Origin: Lachnospiraceae bacterium
GTDB taxonomy: Bacteria; Bacillota; Clostridia; Lachnospirales; Lachnospiraceae
Assembly (NCBI GenBank): GCA_029053015.1
Contig: JAIDHX010000014.1
Span: forward strand, 1 to 45,847
Direction of reading: 5' to 3'
DNA length: 45,847 nucleotides
Part shown: one piece after another, positions 31,652 to 40,603 of the stretch
Layout: the number at the start of each line of letters is the position of its first letter
Numbering within the stretch: the stretch's first letter is position 1
Made by a program: the position numbers and the translations under genes
The notes under the pieces: model-generated
What the model saw: only the letters and a program-made list of their open reading frames with translations
Database searches by the model: none
What the model was told of the DNA's origin: nothing

Positions 31652-34330
31652 ATGAGCAAAGAATTGGCAAAAACCTATGACCCGCAGGGCATAGAGGACA
31701 GACTGTATCAGAAATGGATGGACAAAAAGTATTTTCATGCGGAGGTGGATTACGAGAAGAAGCCTTTTACGATTGTGATTCCGCCCCCAAATATCACGGG
31801 ACAGCTTCATATGGGACATGCGCTTGACAATACCATGCAGGATATCCTGATTCGGTTTAAACGGATGCAGGGCTACAATGCCCTTTGGCAGCCCGGGACG
31901 GATCACGCCAGTATTGCGACCGAGGTTAAAATCATAGAGAAGCTGAAAGAAGAGGGCATCGACAAGCATGACCTTGGCAGGGAGAAATTCTTAGAGCGCG
32001 CGTGGGACTGGAAGAAGGAGTACGGCGGCAGGATTATTTCCCAGTTGAAAAAGCTTGGCTCTTCCTGTGACTGGGACAGGGAGCGCTTTACCATGGATGA
32101 GGGCTGCAATAAGGCAGTTACGGAAGTGTTCTGCAAGATGCACGAAAAAGGCTGGATTTACAAGGGCGCCCGCATCATCAACTGGTGTCCGGTCTGCAAT
32201 ACCTCCATCTCCGACGCGGAAGTGGAATATGAGGAGCAGGCAGGGCATCTGTGGCACATCAAGTATCCTCTTATCGAGGCGGACGGCAGCGTGAGCACCA
32301 CGGAATTTCTGGAGTTTGCGACCACACGTCCCGAAACCATGCTGGGAGATACGGCGGTGGCAGTCAATCCCGACGACGCCCGCTATCAGCACTTAATCGG
32401 CAGAAAGGTGATGCTTCCCATTATGAACAGGGAGATGCCCATCGTTGCCGACGACTATGTTGACATGGAATTTGGTACGGGTGTGGTAAAGATTACGCCG
32501 GCACATGACCCCAACGACTTTGAAGTGGGCAAGCGGCACAATCTGCCCATTGTCAATGTGATGAACGACGACGCGACCATCAACGAAAACGGCGGGCGTT
32601 TTGCAGGCATGGAGCGCTATGCGGCAAGAGCGGCCATTGTAAAAGAACTGGACGGGATGGGGCTTCTGGTAAAAATAGAGGACTATTCCCATAATGTAGG
32701 AACCCATGACCGCTGCAGCACCACCATCGAGCCGCTGGTAAAAGAGCAGTGGTTTGTCAAAATGGATGAACTGATAAAGCCTGCTGTGGATGCAGTGAAA
32801 AACGGTGAAGTGAAACTGATACCGGAGCGCATGGAAAAGACGTATTTCAATTGGACCGATAATATCAGGGACTGGTGTATCAGCCGTCAGCTCTGGTGGG
32901 GACATCGGATTCCGGCATATTACTGTGACGACTGTAAAGAAGTCTTGGTGGCGCCTGAAATGCCAAAGACCTGTCCGAAATGCGGCGGAACGCATTTTAC
33001 ACAGGATCCTGATACGTTGGACACTTGGTTTTCTTCCGCGCTCTGGCCTTTTTCCACGCTGGGATGGCCGGAAAAGACCGAAGACCTTGCTTATTTCTAT
33101 CCTACGGATGTGCTGGTGACGGGTTACGATATTATTTTCTTCTGGGTTATCCGTATGATATTCTCCGGCTATGAGCAGATGAAGGAGAAGCCTTTTAAGA
33201 CGGTGCTTTTCCACGGACTGGTGCGCGACAGTCAGGGAAGAAAGATGTCCAAATCGCTGGGGAACGGCATTGACCCGCTGGAAATTATTGAAAAATACGG
33301 TGCGGACGCCCTGCGTCTCACCCTGATTACCGGCAATGCACCCGGCAACGACATGCGTTTCTATTATGAGAGGGTGGAGGCTTCTCGCAATTTTGCCAAT
33401 AAGGTGTGGAATGCATCCCGCTTTATCATGATGAATATGGAGGGCAAGACACTCCATGCGCCCGCGGCAGGGGACTTGGAGCCGGTTGACAAGTGGATAC
33501 TGAGCAAGCTGAACAGTCTGGTAAAGGAAGTCACCGACAATATGGAGAGCTTTGAACTCGGCATTGCGGTGCAGAAGGTATATGACTTTATCTGGGACGA
33601 ATTCTGCGACTGGTATATTGAGATGGTAAAGCCCCGCCTTTACAATTCCGACGATGCGGCAAGTCAGAACGCGGCGCTTTATACCTTGAAGACCGTTCTT
33701 CTGGATGCGTTAAAGCTGCTTCATCCTTATATGCCCTTTATCACAGAGGAAATCTTCTGTACCCTGCAGTCCGAGGAGGAATCCATTATGATTTCTTCGT
33801 GGCCCGTATATCAGGAGGAGCGCTGTTTTGCAAAGGAAGAAACAGATATCGGAAGGATTAAGGAAGCGGTACGCGGTATTCGAAATGTGCGTGCACAAAT
33901 GAATGTGGCACAGGGCAGAAAGGCATCCGTGTATGTAGTCAGCGGGGACGAGAGTATCCGCAATGCTTTTGAGGAGGGCGCGCTGTTTTTTGCTTCCCTT
34001 GCCTATGCTTCAGAGGTATTCATCAAGGAAGATAAAGAAGGCATCTCAGAGGATGCAGTTTCCGTGGTAATTGCGGGTGCAACCCTCTATATTCCGTTTG
34101 CGGAGCTTGTCGATATCGCACAGGAAATCGAGCGTCTTTCCAAGGAGGAGAAACGTCTGGAAGGCGAGCTGGCACGTGCGGAAGGTATGCTGAAAAACGA
34201 ACGTTTCCTTTCCAAAGCGCCTGCGCAGAAGGTTGAGGAGGAAAAGGAAAAGCTGGAGAAGTACACCGGCATGTTAAAGGAAGTGCGGGTTCGTATCGGT
34301 CAGCTTAAGGAAATCGGAAAGGCAGATTGA
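31652..34330 (+). CDS. valS: Valyl-tRNA synthetase
   Basis: 892 residues, the normal ValS length; AAAAGGAGG precedes ATG 31652. Class I motifs are clear: HIGH variant HMGH (53-56) in [17 protein letters not shown], and KMSKS in [16 protein letters not shown]. The editing domain contains [34 protein letters not shown] and a zinc-type CDDC...CPKC follow. The C-terminal coiled coil (from ~830) is the ValS tRNA-binding arm. It charges tRNA-Val with proofreading against threonine. Controlled by the T-box; its TGA overlaps the folC start. Confidence 0.98.
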   Translation: MSKELAKTYDPQGIEDRLYQKWMDKKYFHAEVDYEKKPFTIVIPPPNITGQLHMGHALDNTMQDILIRFKRMQGYNALWQPGTDHASIATEVKIIEKLKEEGIDKHDLGREKFLERAWDWKKEYGGRIISQLKKLGSSCDWDRERFTMDEGCNKAVTEVFCKMHEKGWIYKGARIINWCPVCNTSISDAEVEYEEQAGHLWHIKYPLIEADGSVSTTEFLEFATTRPETMLGDTAVAVNPDDARYQHLIGRKVMLPIMNREMPIVADDYVDMEFGTGVVKITPAHDPNDFEVGKRHNLPIVNVMNDDATINENGGRFAGMERYAARAAIVKELDGMGLLVKIEDYSHNVGTHDRCSTTIEPLVKEQWFVKMDELIKPAVDAVKNGEVKLIPERMEKTYFNWTDNIRDWCISRQLWWGHRIPAYYCDDCKEVLVAPEMPKTCPKCGGTHFTQDPDTLDTWFSSALWPFSTLGWPEKTEDLAYFYPTDVLVTGYDIIFFWVIRMIFSGYEQMKEKPFKTVLFHGLVRDSQGRKMSKSLGNGIDPLEIIEKYGADALRLTLITGNAPGNDMRFYYERVEASRNFANKVWNASRFIMMNMEGKTLHAPAAGDLEPVDKWILSKLNSLVKEVTDNMESFELGIAVQKVYDFIWDEFCDWYIEMVKPRLYNSDDAASQNAALYTLKTVLLDALKLLHPYMPFITEEIFCTLQSEEESIMISSWPVYQEERCFAKEETDIGRIKEAVRGIRNVRAQMNVAQGRKASVYVVSGDESIRNAFEEGALFFASLAYASEVFIKEDKEGISEDAVSVVIAGATLYIPFAELVDIAQEIERLSKEEKRLEGELARAEGMLKNERFLSKAPAQKVEEEKEKLEKYTGMLKEVRVRIGQLKEIGKAD

Positions 34331-35622
34331 TGAGCGCATATACGGAAGCGGAAAGCTACATTTTAAATATCCCAAAGTTTGGGGAAAAGCATACGTTAGA
34401 GGATACAGGGAGGCTGCTTCGCCGGATTTATGCGGGGCGGGGCAGCCGCATTATCCATGTGGCAGGCACAAACGGAAAAGGTTCTGTTTGTGCCTATCTG
34501 CGCGCCGTGCTGATGGCGGCGGGTTACAGAGTGGGAATGTTTACCTCGCCCCACCTTGTGTCCATGCGCGAGAGAATCTGCATCGGCAGCGAGATGATAC
34601 AGGAGGAGGAATTTGTATCCGCCTATGAAAAACTACGGGAAATCATAAAAGAAGAGGCGGCGGGCGATACGCAGGAGGAAGCCAGGCTGCACCCTTCCTT
34701 TTTTGAGTTTGTGTATCTGATGGCCATGTACTGGTTTGAGCAGAAGAAACCGGATTTTATTATTTTGGAGACGGGACTTGGCGGCAGACTGGATGCGACT
34801 AATTCGGTGACAAAGAAAGAAGCTGCCGTAATTACGCATATGGGACTGGACCACACGGCATATCTGGGAAACACGCTTCCCGAGATAGCGGCGGAAAAGG
34901 CGGGTATCATGCAGGCCGGCGCGCCGGTTATTTACTGGGAAACAGATGCGCAGGTGGCGTCAGTTTTGGCAAAATGTGCGAAAAATCTGCAAATACCTGC
35001 CTTTTCTGTGTCGAAAAACGATTATATTTTCTTAAATTTTAATCATAAAAGCATTGATTTTTCTTATCAATCCCTTTATTATGATAGTATTAGGCTTCGT
35101 TTGAACACGAGTGCCTTCTATCAGATGGAGAATGCGACGCTTGCGCTTCGGACTCTCGAGGTGGTTTTAGGAGAGGGGAAGCTTACGGAGGAGGCTGTGC
35201 GGCAGGGGATTGCCGACGCTTTCTGGGCGGGACGCATGGAGGAAATCCTGCCGGAAGTATATTTGGACGGGGCGCACAACAGCGATGGCATCAGGGCGCT
35301 TTTAGAGACGGTCAGTCAGGACGGATATGCGCGGCGGCGCCTTTTGTTTGGCGTTATGCAGGATAAGGATTACAGATTTATGACAGAGGAAATTGCCGCA
35401 AGCGGCCTGTTTACGGATATTTCCGTGGTCAGCCCCAGGAATACAAGGGCGGTGGAAACGGGTATACTTGAGGATGTATTTAGTGATACAGGCTGCAGTG
35501 TGACCTGCTATGAATCGGCGGGGGAGGCTTTTAAGACACTGCTTTCCCAAAAGAAAGACAAAGAGGCGCTTTATGTTGCGGGTTCCCTGTATCTGGTTGG
35601 TGAGATAAAGGAGTTATTATGA
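34330..35622 (+). CDS. folC: Folylpolyglutamate/dihydrofolate synthase
   Basis: 430 residues from ATG 34330, which overlaps the valS stop (TGATG); the TTG three bases upstream is not needed. The Mur-ligase-type ATP loop is VAGTNGKGSVCAYL, with the FTSPHLVSMRERI segment and ETGLGGRLDATN following. The C-terminal LDGAHNSDGIRALL is the family's second signature. The enzyme adds glutamates to folates (and may add glutamate to dihydropteroate). Clostridial valS-folC coupling is common. ATGA overlap joins it to the next small gene. Confidence 0.96.
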   Translation: MSAYTEAESYILNIPKFGEKHTLEDTGRLLRRIYAGRGSRIIHVAGTNGKGSVCAYLRAVLMAAGYRVGMFTSPHLVSMRERICIGSEMIQEEEFVSAYEKLREIIKEEAAGDTQEEARLHPSFFEFVYLMAMYWFEQKKPDFIILETGLGGRLDATNSVTKKEAAVITHMGLDHTAYLGNTLPEIAAEKAGIMQAGAPVIYWETDAQVASVLAKCAKNLQIPAFSVSKNDYIFLNFNHKSIDFSYQSLYYDSIRLRLNTSAFYQMENATLALRTLEVVLGEGKLTEEAVRQGIADAFWAGRMEEILPEVYLDGAHNSDGIRALLETVSQDGYARRRLLFGVMQDKDYRFMTEEIAASGLFTDISVVSPRNTRAVETGILEDVFSDTGCSVTCYESAGEAFKTLLSQKKDKEALYVAGSLYLVGEIKELL

Positions 35623-35780
35623 TTAACTTTGAAGAGGAATTAAAGAAGTTTCATCCGAGTCTGGAGGTAGAGGATGCGGAGGAAGCGATCTATAATCAGG
35701 ATATGACGGATATGGCGGACATTTTGGTAAAAATGCTCAAGGAAACCAGTGAGGAAGAAGAATACGAGTATGAGGAGTAA
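35619..35780 (+). CDS. Conserved-looking acidic small protein in valS-folC operon
   Basis: 53 residues starting at ATG 35619, which overlaps the folC stop as ATGA; AAAGGAG lies 7-8 nt upstream. The sequence (MINFEEELKKFHPSLEVEDA, then QDMTDMADILVKML) is very acidic and ends in an E-rich tail with no Cys or membrane segment. It is five bases from the next gene, so it is a translated operon member and not a shadow. I know of no function. Confidence 0.75.
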   Translation: MINFEEELKKFHPSLEVEDAEEAIYNQDMTDMADILVKMLKETSEEEEYEYEE

Positions 35781-35785
35781 GGGGC

Positions 35786-37195
35786 ATGAATTGTTATAAA
35801 TGCGGCTGCCGTTTATCTGAATATGATTATTGTACCGCCTGCGGTGCCGATGTTGCTTTGTACAAGAGAATTCTGGCAGTGTCCAACATGTATTACAACG
35901 AGGGACTGGAGAAGGCGGGCGTCCGTGATTTGACCGGTGCGGTTTCAAGCTTGCGGCAGAGTTTAAAATTTAATAAAAACAATGTGGAGGCGCGTAACCT
36001 CTTAGGACTTGTCTTTTTTGAGATGGGCGAGGTTGTCGCGGCGTTGAGCGAGTGGGTCATCTCAAAGAATCTGCGCCCGCAGAAGAATATTGCGGACGAC
36101 TACATTGACATGATACAGAACAACGCGACAAGGCTGGACACCATAAACCAGACCATCAAGAAGTACAATCAGGCACTTGTGTACTGCAATCAGGGAAGCA
36201 AGGACCTGGCGATCATACAGCTCAAAAAGGTTCTGTCCTTAAATCCGCGTTTTGTCCGGGCACATCAGCTTCTGGCACTGCTCTACATCGACAGCGAGCA
36301 GTGGGAGCGCGCTAAGCGTGAGTTGGACAAGTGCTGCAAAATAGACATTAACAATACGCAGACGCTTCGCTACTTGAGAGAAGTAGAAAGCATGCTTGCC
36401 GCGGACGAGCAGGGCAGAGGCTCACAGAAAAAGAAGACTGAAAATGCAGTCAGGTATCAGAGTGACAATGAGATTATCATTCAGCCTAAGAATTTTAAGG
36501 AGCCTAAAAATACAGGTATCAGCACGCTGTTTAATGTGGGCATCGGACTTGTGCTGGGGATTGCTTCCATGTTCTTTTTGATTCTGCCTGCGGCAGTGGG
36601 CAGAGAGCGCACCAAGGCACAGGACGAGATACGCGCAATTGGCGATGAGATGGATGTCAAGACGGCGACAATCGCTACCATGCAGCAGACCATAGATGAA
36701 ATGACGGGTGAAAACAGCAGGCTGCATGAGGAACTTGACGCCTATGTGGGCACGGACGGTACGCTGCGTACCATCGATATTCTGCTGCAGGGAGCTTCCG
36801 AGTATCTGGAGAGTGCGGATGCCGCAGCAACAGAGGAATATCTGGACGAGGCTGCTGCCAATGTGGGCGATATGAAGGCGATGTCGGAGCCGTTCCAGCG
36901 CTTGTACAATAACCTGCTGGTGAAGATAGGTCCCGAGCTTTCGACTGTTTATTATGCTTCCGGCAATGCAGCGTACAATGACGAAGATTACGAGACTGCC
37001 ATTGCCGACCTTACCAAGGCAGTCAATTACGACGAGACAAACGGCGATGCACTCTTTACTTTGGGCAACGCCTACAGAAGAGCCGGCATGAAAGTAGAAG
37101 CAATAGAAGTCTACGAGATCGTTATCGAGCGTTTTCCCGGGACCCAGCGTGCCTCAAGAGCGCAAAACTATATTAATGAATTGAACAATAATTAA
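35786..37195 (+). CDS. Zinc-ribbon TPR membrane protein
   Basis: 469 residues. A Cys-rich N-terminus (Cys3, Cys6, Cys16, Cys19) forms a zinc ribbon. TPR units run from ~30 to ~200 (EGLEKAGVRDLTGAVSSLRQSL, KDLAIIQLKKVLSLNPRFV). One membrane helix lies at ~248-270 (FNVGIGLVLGIASMFFLILPAAV). A coiled coil is at ~275-320, and further TPRs close the protein (AAYNDEDYETAIADLTKAV). The TPR halves lie on both sides of the membrane, suggesting a scaffold for envelope or division complexes. Last gene of the T-box operon, with a terminator at 37237. Confidence 0.85.
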   Translation: MNCYKCGCRLSEYDYCTACGADVALYKRILAVSNMYYNEGLEKAGVRDLTGAVSSLRQSLKFNKNNVEARNLLGLVFFEMGEVVAALSEWVISKNLRPQKNIADDYIDMIQNNATRLDTINQTIKKYNQALVYCNQGSKDLAIIQLKKVLSLNPRFVRAHQLLALLYIDSEQWERAKRELDKCCKIDINNTQTLRYLREVESMLAADEQGRGSQKKKTENAVRYQSDNEIIIQPKNFKEPKNTGISTLFNVGIGLVLGIASMFFLILPAAVGRERTKAQDEIRAIGDEMDVKTATIATMQQTIDEMTGENSRLHEELDAYVGTDGTLRTIDILLQGASEYLESADAAATEEYLDEAAANVGDMKAMSEPFQRLYNNLLVKIGPELSTVYYASGNAAYNDEDYETAIADLTKAVNYDETNGDALFTLGNAYRRAGMKVEAIEVYEIVIERFPGTQRASRAQNYINELNNN

Positions 37196-37236
37196 AATAG
37201 GCAGTGAAGAAAACACAAGAGAATATATAAGACACG

Positions 37237-37272
37237 AAAGAGAGTTTATAGTGACTATAGGCTCTCTTTTTT
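37237..37272 (+). terminator. Terminator of valS-folC-TPR operon
   Basis: AAAGAGAG (37237-37244) pairs with CTCTCTTT (37262-37269), with an inner TATAG/CTATA, followed by TTTTTT. Seven bases later the left end of repeat element copy 1 begins. Confidence 0.88.
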
Positions 37273-37278
37273 GATTCC

Positions 37279-37702
37279 GGTAATTGCGAAGCATGGTGAT
37301 TTTGCTGTTGTCATTGTACCCATGATATATTCCAACGCAGACACGCTCTCGCTCCGAGCTTACCGTAGCGGTACGTAAGCTGCCAAAATACGGCAGCTAA
37401 GTACCGACGGTAAGCAAAGGTCTGCTTATGGAATATATCATGCGCACAATTCGAAACCGGTGAATGGAAGTTTCGCAGTTATCTAGGAATCTACAACATG
37501 TCCAATTCGGAACTGGTATATAGGCGGGCGAGAGTCTCATAATTACCTATCGTGAAATCTGGACGTTTGCGAAACTTCGCTTTGTAAGTCACAGGAAATG
37601 GGCAATATAGACAAAATAAGGGCGACTTTGCCACTGCTTCGGAGCCCGTTTTTGTCTATATTGAACATTTCCGTCACTTGTTGGAGCAATTTCGCAATCA
37701 CC
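37279..37702 (+). repeat. Hairpin-rich TIR element, copy 1 (MITE-like)
   Basis: 424-bp non-coding element. Its ends are near-perfect inverted repeats: GGTAATTGCGAA (37279-37290) and TTCGCAATCACC (37691-37702). Inside are two large palindromes. Hairpin A (37312-37450) has a 13-bp outer arm ATGATATATTCCA and its complement, plus GCAGAC/GTCTGC. Hairpin B (37594-37672) pairs GACAAAA-type arms around a GGGCG...CGCCC-like core. It lies between the operon terminator and the spoIIAA ribosome-binding site, 32 bp before that start. No transposase is encoded. An inverted relative lies at 42583-42940. Confidence 0.85.
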
Positions 37703-37734
37703 TATTTAAAATCTTTTGAAAGGAGAGAACGGAA

Positions 37735-38040
37735 ATGGACGATTTTAAAGTGATTGACAATTACCTCTGCGTAAAACTTCCCGAGGAAGTGGACCATCAC
37801 AAGTCTGCTTATATCAGTGAAAATGCGGACAGATACATTTTGCGGGAGCAGGTGAGCAATGTGGTATTTGATTTTGAGGATACCCGCTTTATGGATTCTT
37901 CCGGCATTGGCATTATCATGGGAAGATACAAGAAAATTGCGTGTTTTGGCGGGAAAGTGTTTGCCATTCATGCGGACAGGCAGATAAAACGGATTCTGCA
38001 TATGTCCGGTTTGCATAAAATTATCGAGATTATGGAATAG
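37735..38040 (+). CDS. spoIIAA: Anti-sigma F factor antagonist
   Basis: 101 residues; GAAAGGAGAG precedes ATG 37735. A STAS-domain protein with the phosphorylatable serine in [16 protein letters not shown]. SpoIIAA is phosphorylated by SpoIIAB; when dephosphorylated by SpoIIE it captures SpoIIAB and frees sigma F in the forespore. First gene of the classical spoIIA operon. Its promoter would have to lie in or near the repeat element; I see no clear SigA/SigH site in the remaining 32 bp. Confidence 0.96.
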   Translation: MDDFKVIDNYLCVKLPEEVDHHKSAYISENADRYILREQVSNVVFDFEDTRFMDSSGIGIIMGRYKKIACFGGKVFAIHADRQIKRILHMSGLHKIIEIME

Positions 38041-38107
38041 GAGGGTTTCAGGACAGATGATAGAAATCAAACAGAAAGAGATGGATGCGGTACAGGGAGG
38101 GGGCAGT

Positions 38108-38602
38108 ATGAAGAATGAAATGGCGCTGGAATTTGATGCGGTATCTACCAATGAAAGTTTTGCCAGAGTAGCGGTGGCGGCGTTTATCACACCTTTAAAT
38201 CCGACGGTGGAGGAGCTTGCCGATGTCAAGACAGCGGTATCGGAGGCGGTCACAAACGCCATTATCCACGGTTACGAAAATGTCTACGGCTACGGCAGGC
38301 ATGGCGAGGTAAAGCCGGTACATGTGAAGGTGCAGGAAGGAAAGGTCTATATCCGCTGCCGCATTGAAGGGGATGTTCTGCATATTGAAATAGAGGACAA
38401 GGGCATCGGCATTGAAGATCTGGACAAAGCGATGGAGCCGCTTTATACAAGCAAGCCGGAGCTGGAGCGTTCGGGTATGGGCTTTGCCTTTATGGAGGCG
38501 TTTATGGACGATTTGGAGGTAGAGTCGAAGCCACTTGTGGGAACGATTGTCCGTATGCAGAAAAAGCTAGGGTGCAGCAACTTTATACAGGGGGAGGAAT
38601 AG
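38108..38602 (+). CDS. spoIIAB: Anti-sigma F factor / serine kinase
   Basis: 164 residues from ATG 38108 (GGGAGGGGGCAGT before it), matching the family's usual MKNEM start; ATG 38057 would add 17 residues. GHKL-ATPase motifs: [14 protein letters not shown] (N-box), [15 protein letters not shown] (G1), [17 protein letters not shown] (G2). It binds sigma F with ATP and phosphorylates SpoIIAA. Lies between spoIIAA and sigF as expected. Confidence 0.97.
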   Translation: MKNEMALEFDAVSTNESFARVAVAAFITPLNPTVEELADVKTAVSEAVTNAIIHGYENVYGYGRHGEVKPVHVKVQEGKVYIRCRIEGDVLHIEIEDKGIGIEDLDKAMEPLYTSKPELERSGMGFAFMEAFMDDLEVESKPLVGTIVRMQKKLGCSNFIQGEE

Positions 38603-38611
38603 ACCTGCGGA

Positions 38612-39370
38612 ATGGAAGAAATATCAGTATTAATCGCAAAATCACAGGCAGGGGATAAAGAGGCAAGAGATATACTGATAGAGAACAATTTAGGGCTGGT
38701 ACATCACATTGTAAAGCGGTTCGCGGGCAGGGGGTATGACACGGAGGATTTGTTTCAGATAGGCACCATTGGGCTGATAAAAGCGATAGACAAGTTTGAT
38801 CTATCCTTTGAGGTAAAGTTTTCCACTTATGCGGTGCCTATGATAATGGGAGAAATCAAACGCTTTCTGCGGGATGACGGCATGATTAAGGTAAGCAGGA
38901 CGTTAAAGGAAAACGGCATGAAGGCGAAAGCCGCGATGGAGCGTCTGACGGGTAAGCTGGGACGGGAGCCGATGCTTCTCGAGGTGGCAGAAGAGTCAGG
39001 GCTTACCACAGAAGAAATTGCGCAGGCGCTGGAGGCAGGGACAGAAGTGGAGTCCATCTATAAATCAGTCTATCAGTCGGACGGCAGCGAAATCTTTCTG
39101 GTGGACAAGCTGGCCGGCGGCGCTGGCGGTGCGAAAATGGCAGCAGGGGAAAACACGGGAGATTATGAAAAAGAGCAGGTGCTAAACAGGCTGCTTTTAA
39201 AACAGCTTTTGGATTCTCTTTCGGAGAAGGAGCAGGAGCTGATTCGGATGCGCTATTTTCAGGACAAAACCCAGTCGGAGGTCGCCGGAAAAATGGGAAT
39301 CAGCCAGGTGCAGGTAAGCCGCATGGAGAAAAAAATCCTGCTGCGTATGCGCGGGGAGCTGATGGTGTGA
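38612..39370 (+). CDS. sigF: Sporulation sigma factor F
   Basis: 252 residues. ILIENNLGLVHHIVKRFAGRGYDTEDLFQIGTIGLIKAIDKFD is sigma region 2; KFSTYAVPMIMGEIKRFLRDD follows. The C-terminal LSEKEQELIRMRYFQDKTQSEVAGKMGISQVQVSRMEKKIL is region 4. It directs forespore-specific transcription after septation. Ribosome-binding GGGGGAGG lies in the 9-bp gap to spoIIAB. A weak AAGGC/GCCTT stem (39372-39386) follows the stop, so the operon may end there. Confidence 0.97.
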   Translation: MEEISVLIAKSQAGDKEARDILIENNLGLVHHIVKRFAGRGYDTEDLFQIGTIGLIKAIDKFDLSFEVKFSTYAVPMIMGEIKRFLRDDGMIKVSRTLKENGMKAKAAMERLTGKLGREPMLLEVAEESGLTTEEIAQALEAGTEVESIYKSVYQSDGSEIFLVDKLAGGAGGAKMAAGENTGDYEKEQVLNRLLLKQLLDSLSEKEQELIRMRYFQDKTQSEVAGKMGISQVQVSRMEKKILLRMRGELMV

Positions 39371-39386
39371 AAAGGCTTGCGGCCTT

Positions 39387-39402
39387 AATATCTTAAGATA
39401 TT
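39387..39402. promoter_or_regulatory. 16-bp perfect palindrome between sigF and GH25 gene
   Basis: AATATCTTAAGATATT is fully symmetric. It lies 17 bp after sigF and about 46 bp upstream of a TATAAT (39448-39453), so it could be a regulator site for the lysozyme gene. Confidence 0.4.
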
Positions 39403-39508
39403 CTGAAAACCTTTACTTTCCACTTTCCAATTGTGCCGATTATAGGGTATAATGAGACTGTATTCACGACAGATAATACAATTACCTACAGGGTAGAAAT
39501 GAGGACAT

Positions 39509-40570
39509 ATGAATCGAAAGAAAAAGGAAATTACGTTTTACATAATGACAATTCTGGCTTGTCTGGCTGCGATGACAGTGGTAGTGGTAGCGGCGCTGCT
39601 GATATATGATAAGATACGGCAGAAGGACGAAGCGGTGGAAGCGAATGCGGAGATTGACGTGGTGATGTATTCGGAGGAAGAGGTCAACCTTATGCTGGCG
39701 GAGGCTGTCGCACAGGCGGAGCAGAGCGCAAGGGAAGAGACATCCGATTCCATTCTGAACCAGATACTGGAGAGTCTGGAAGGCGGAACCTCGACAGTGG
39801 CTACGCTGCGTCCCTTCTATCCGAATCATATCGTGGTGGTCAGCAACGGCAGGTTCCATTTTGTGCCTATCCGCGACGATTTAAAGCAGCACAGTCTCTT
39901 ACAGGAGAATCTGCAGGTGCTGGAGACAGGGGAACTGCAGTATGTGGAAAACGGCGAAGTGATATCCCACAAAGGCATCGATGTGTCCCGCTATCAGGGG
40001 AATATTGACTGGAACAAAGTGGCGGCACAGGGCGTGGAGTACGTCATTATCCGTGTCGGCATCAGAGGCTGGGGACAGGAAGGTACGCTTGTGCTGGATG
40101 AAAAGTTTGAGGACAATATAAAAGGCGCGTCAGCGGCGGGCCTCAAGGTCGGCGTGTACTTCTTTTCACAGGCAATCACGGACGAAGAGGCGCTTGAAGA
40201 AGCGGATTTGGTGCTGGATGCCATAGCAGGCTATGACGTGTCTTATCCGATTGTGTACGACGTGGAAAAAACGAGCGAGGCAAGCGGGCGCATGAACCAG
40301 CTCAGTGTGGAAGATAGAACCAGAATGGCGCACATTTTCTTAGACAGAATCAAGGAGGCAGGCTATACCCCCATGATTTATGCCAACATGGAAATGTGGA
40401 GCGTGCTGATTAACATGGCAGAGTTTGAAGATGTGGACAAATGGTTTGCCTACTACGACACCGATTTGTATTTCCCTTATGAATATGCCATATGGCAGTA
40501 TTCGGATACGGGAAGGATTGACGGTATCGGTGGCGATGTAGATTTGAATATCAGTTTTAAAGAGTGGTAG
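39509..40570 (+). CDS. Membrane-anchored GH25 lysozyme
   Basis: 353 residues. A single membrane helix (~10-33) anchors it; a helical acidic stalk follows (~40-85) and a small beta region (~95-150). The GH25 domain begins at KGIDVSRYQGNIDWNKV with the catalytic Asp, and continues through YVIIRVGIRGWGQEG, VGVYFFSQA, IVYDVEKTSE (Asp and Glu active-site pair), and AIWQYSDTGRIDGIGGDVDLN. The enzyme hydrolyses peptidoglycan between MurNAc and GlcNAc. Being just after sigF it could serve forespore wall remodelling, but a -10-like TATAAT at 39448 suggests ordinary expression too. Confidence 0.93.
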   Translation: MNRKKKEITFYIMTILACLAAMTVVVVAALLIYDKIRQKDEAVEANAEIDVVMYSEEEVNLMLAEAVAQAEQSAREETSDSILNQILESLEGGTSTVATLRPFYPNHIVVVSNGRFHFVPIRDDLKQHSLLQENLQVLETGELQYVENGEVISHKGIDVSRYQGNIDWNKVAAQGVEYVIIRVGIRGWGQEGTLVLDEKFEDNIKGASAAGLKVGVYFFSQAITDEEALEEADLVLDAIAGYDVSYPIVYDVEKTSEASGRMNQLSVEDRTRMAHIFLDRIKEAGYTPMIYANMEMWSVLINMAEFEDVDKWFAYYDTDLYFPYEYAIWQYSDTGRIDGIGGDVDLNISFKEW

Positions 40571-40578
40571 TACAAACA

Positions 40579-40603
40579 GGCAGCGGAGGATTTTTCCGCT
40601 GCC
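40579..40603. terminator. Bidirectional terminator
   Basis: GGCAGCGGA (40579-40587) pairs perfectly with TCCGCTGCC (40595-40603) around a 7-nt loop. It sits between the convergent GH25 and lipoprotein genes, 1 bp from the latter's stop. Confidence 0.85.

Noticed and set aside
32393..33457. Long minus-strand open frame inside valS
   Set aside because: It is antisense to conserved synthetase motifs, with no ribosome-binding site; a typical shadow of codon bias.
37279..37702. Insertion sequence
   Set aside because: Terminal inverted repeats exist but there is no transposase frame and no evident target duplication; described as a MITE-like repeat instead.
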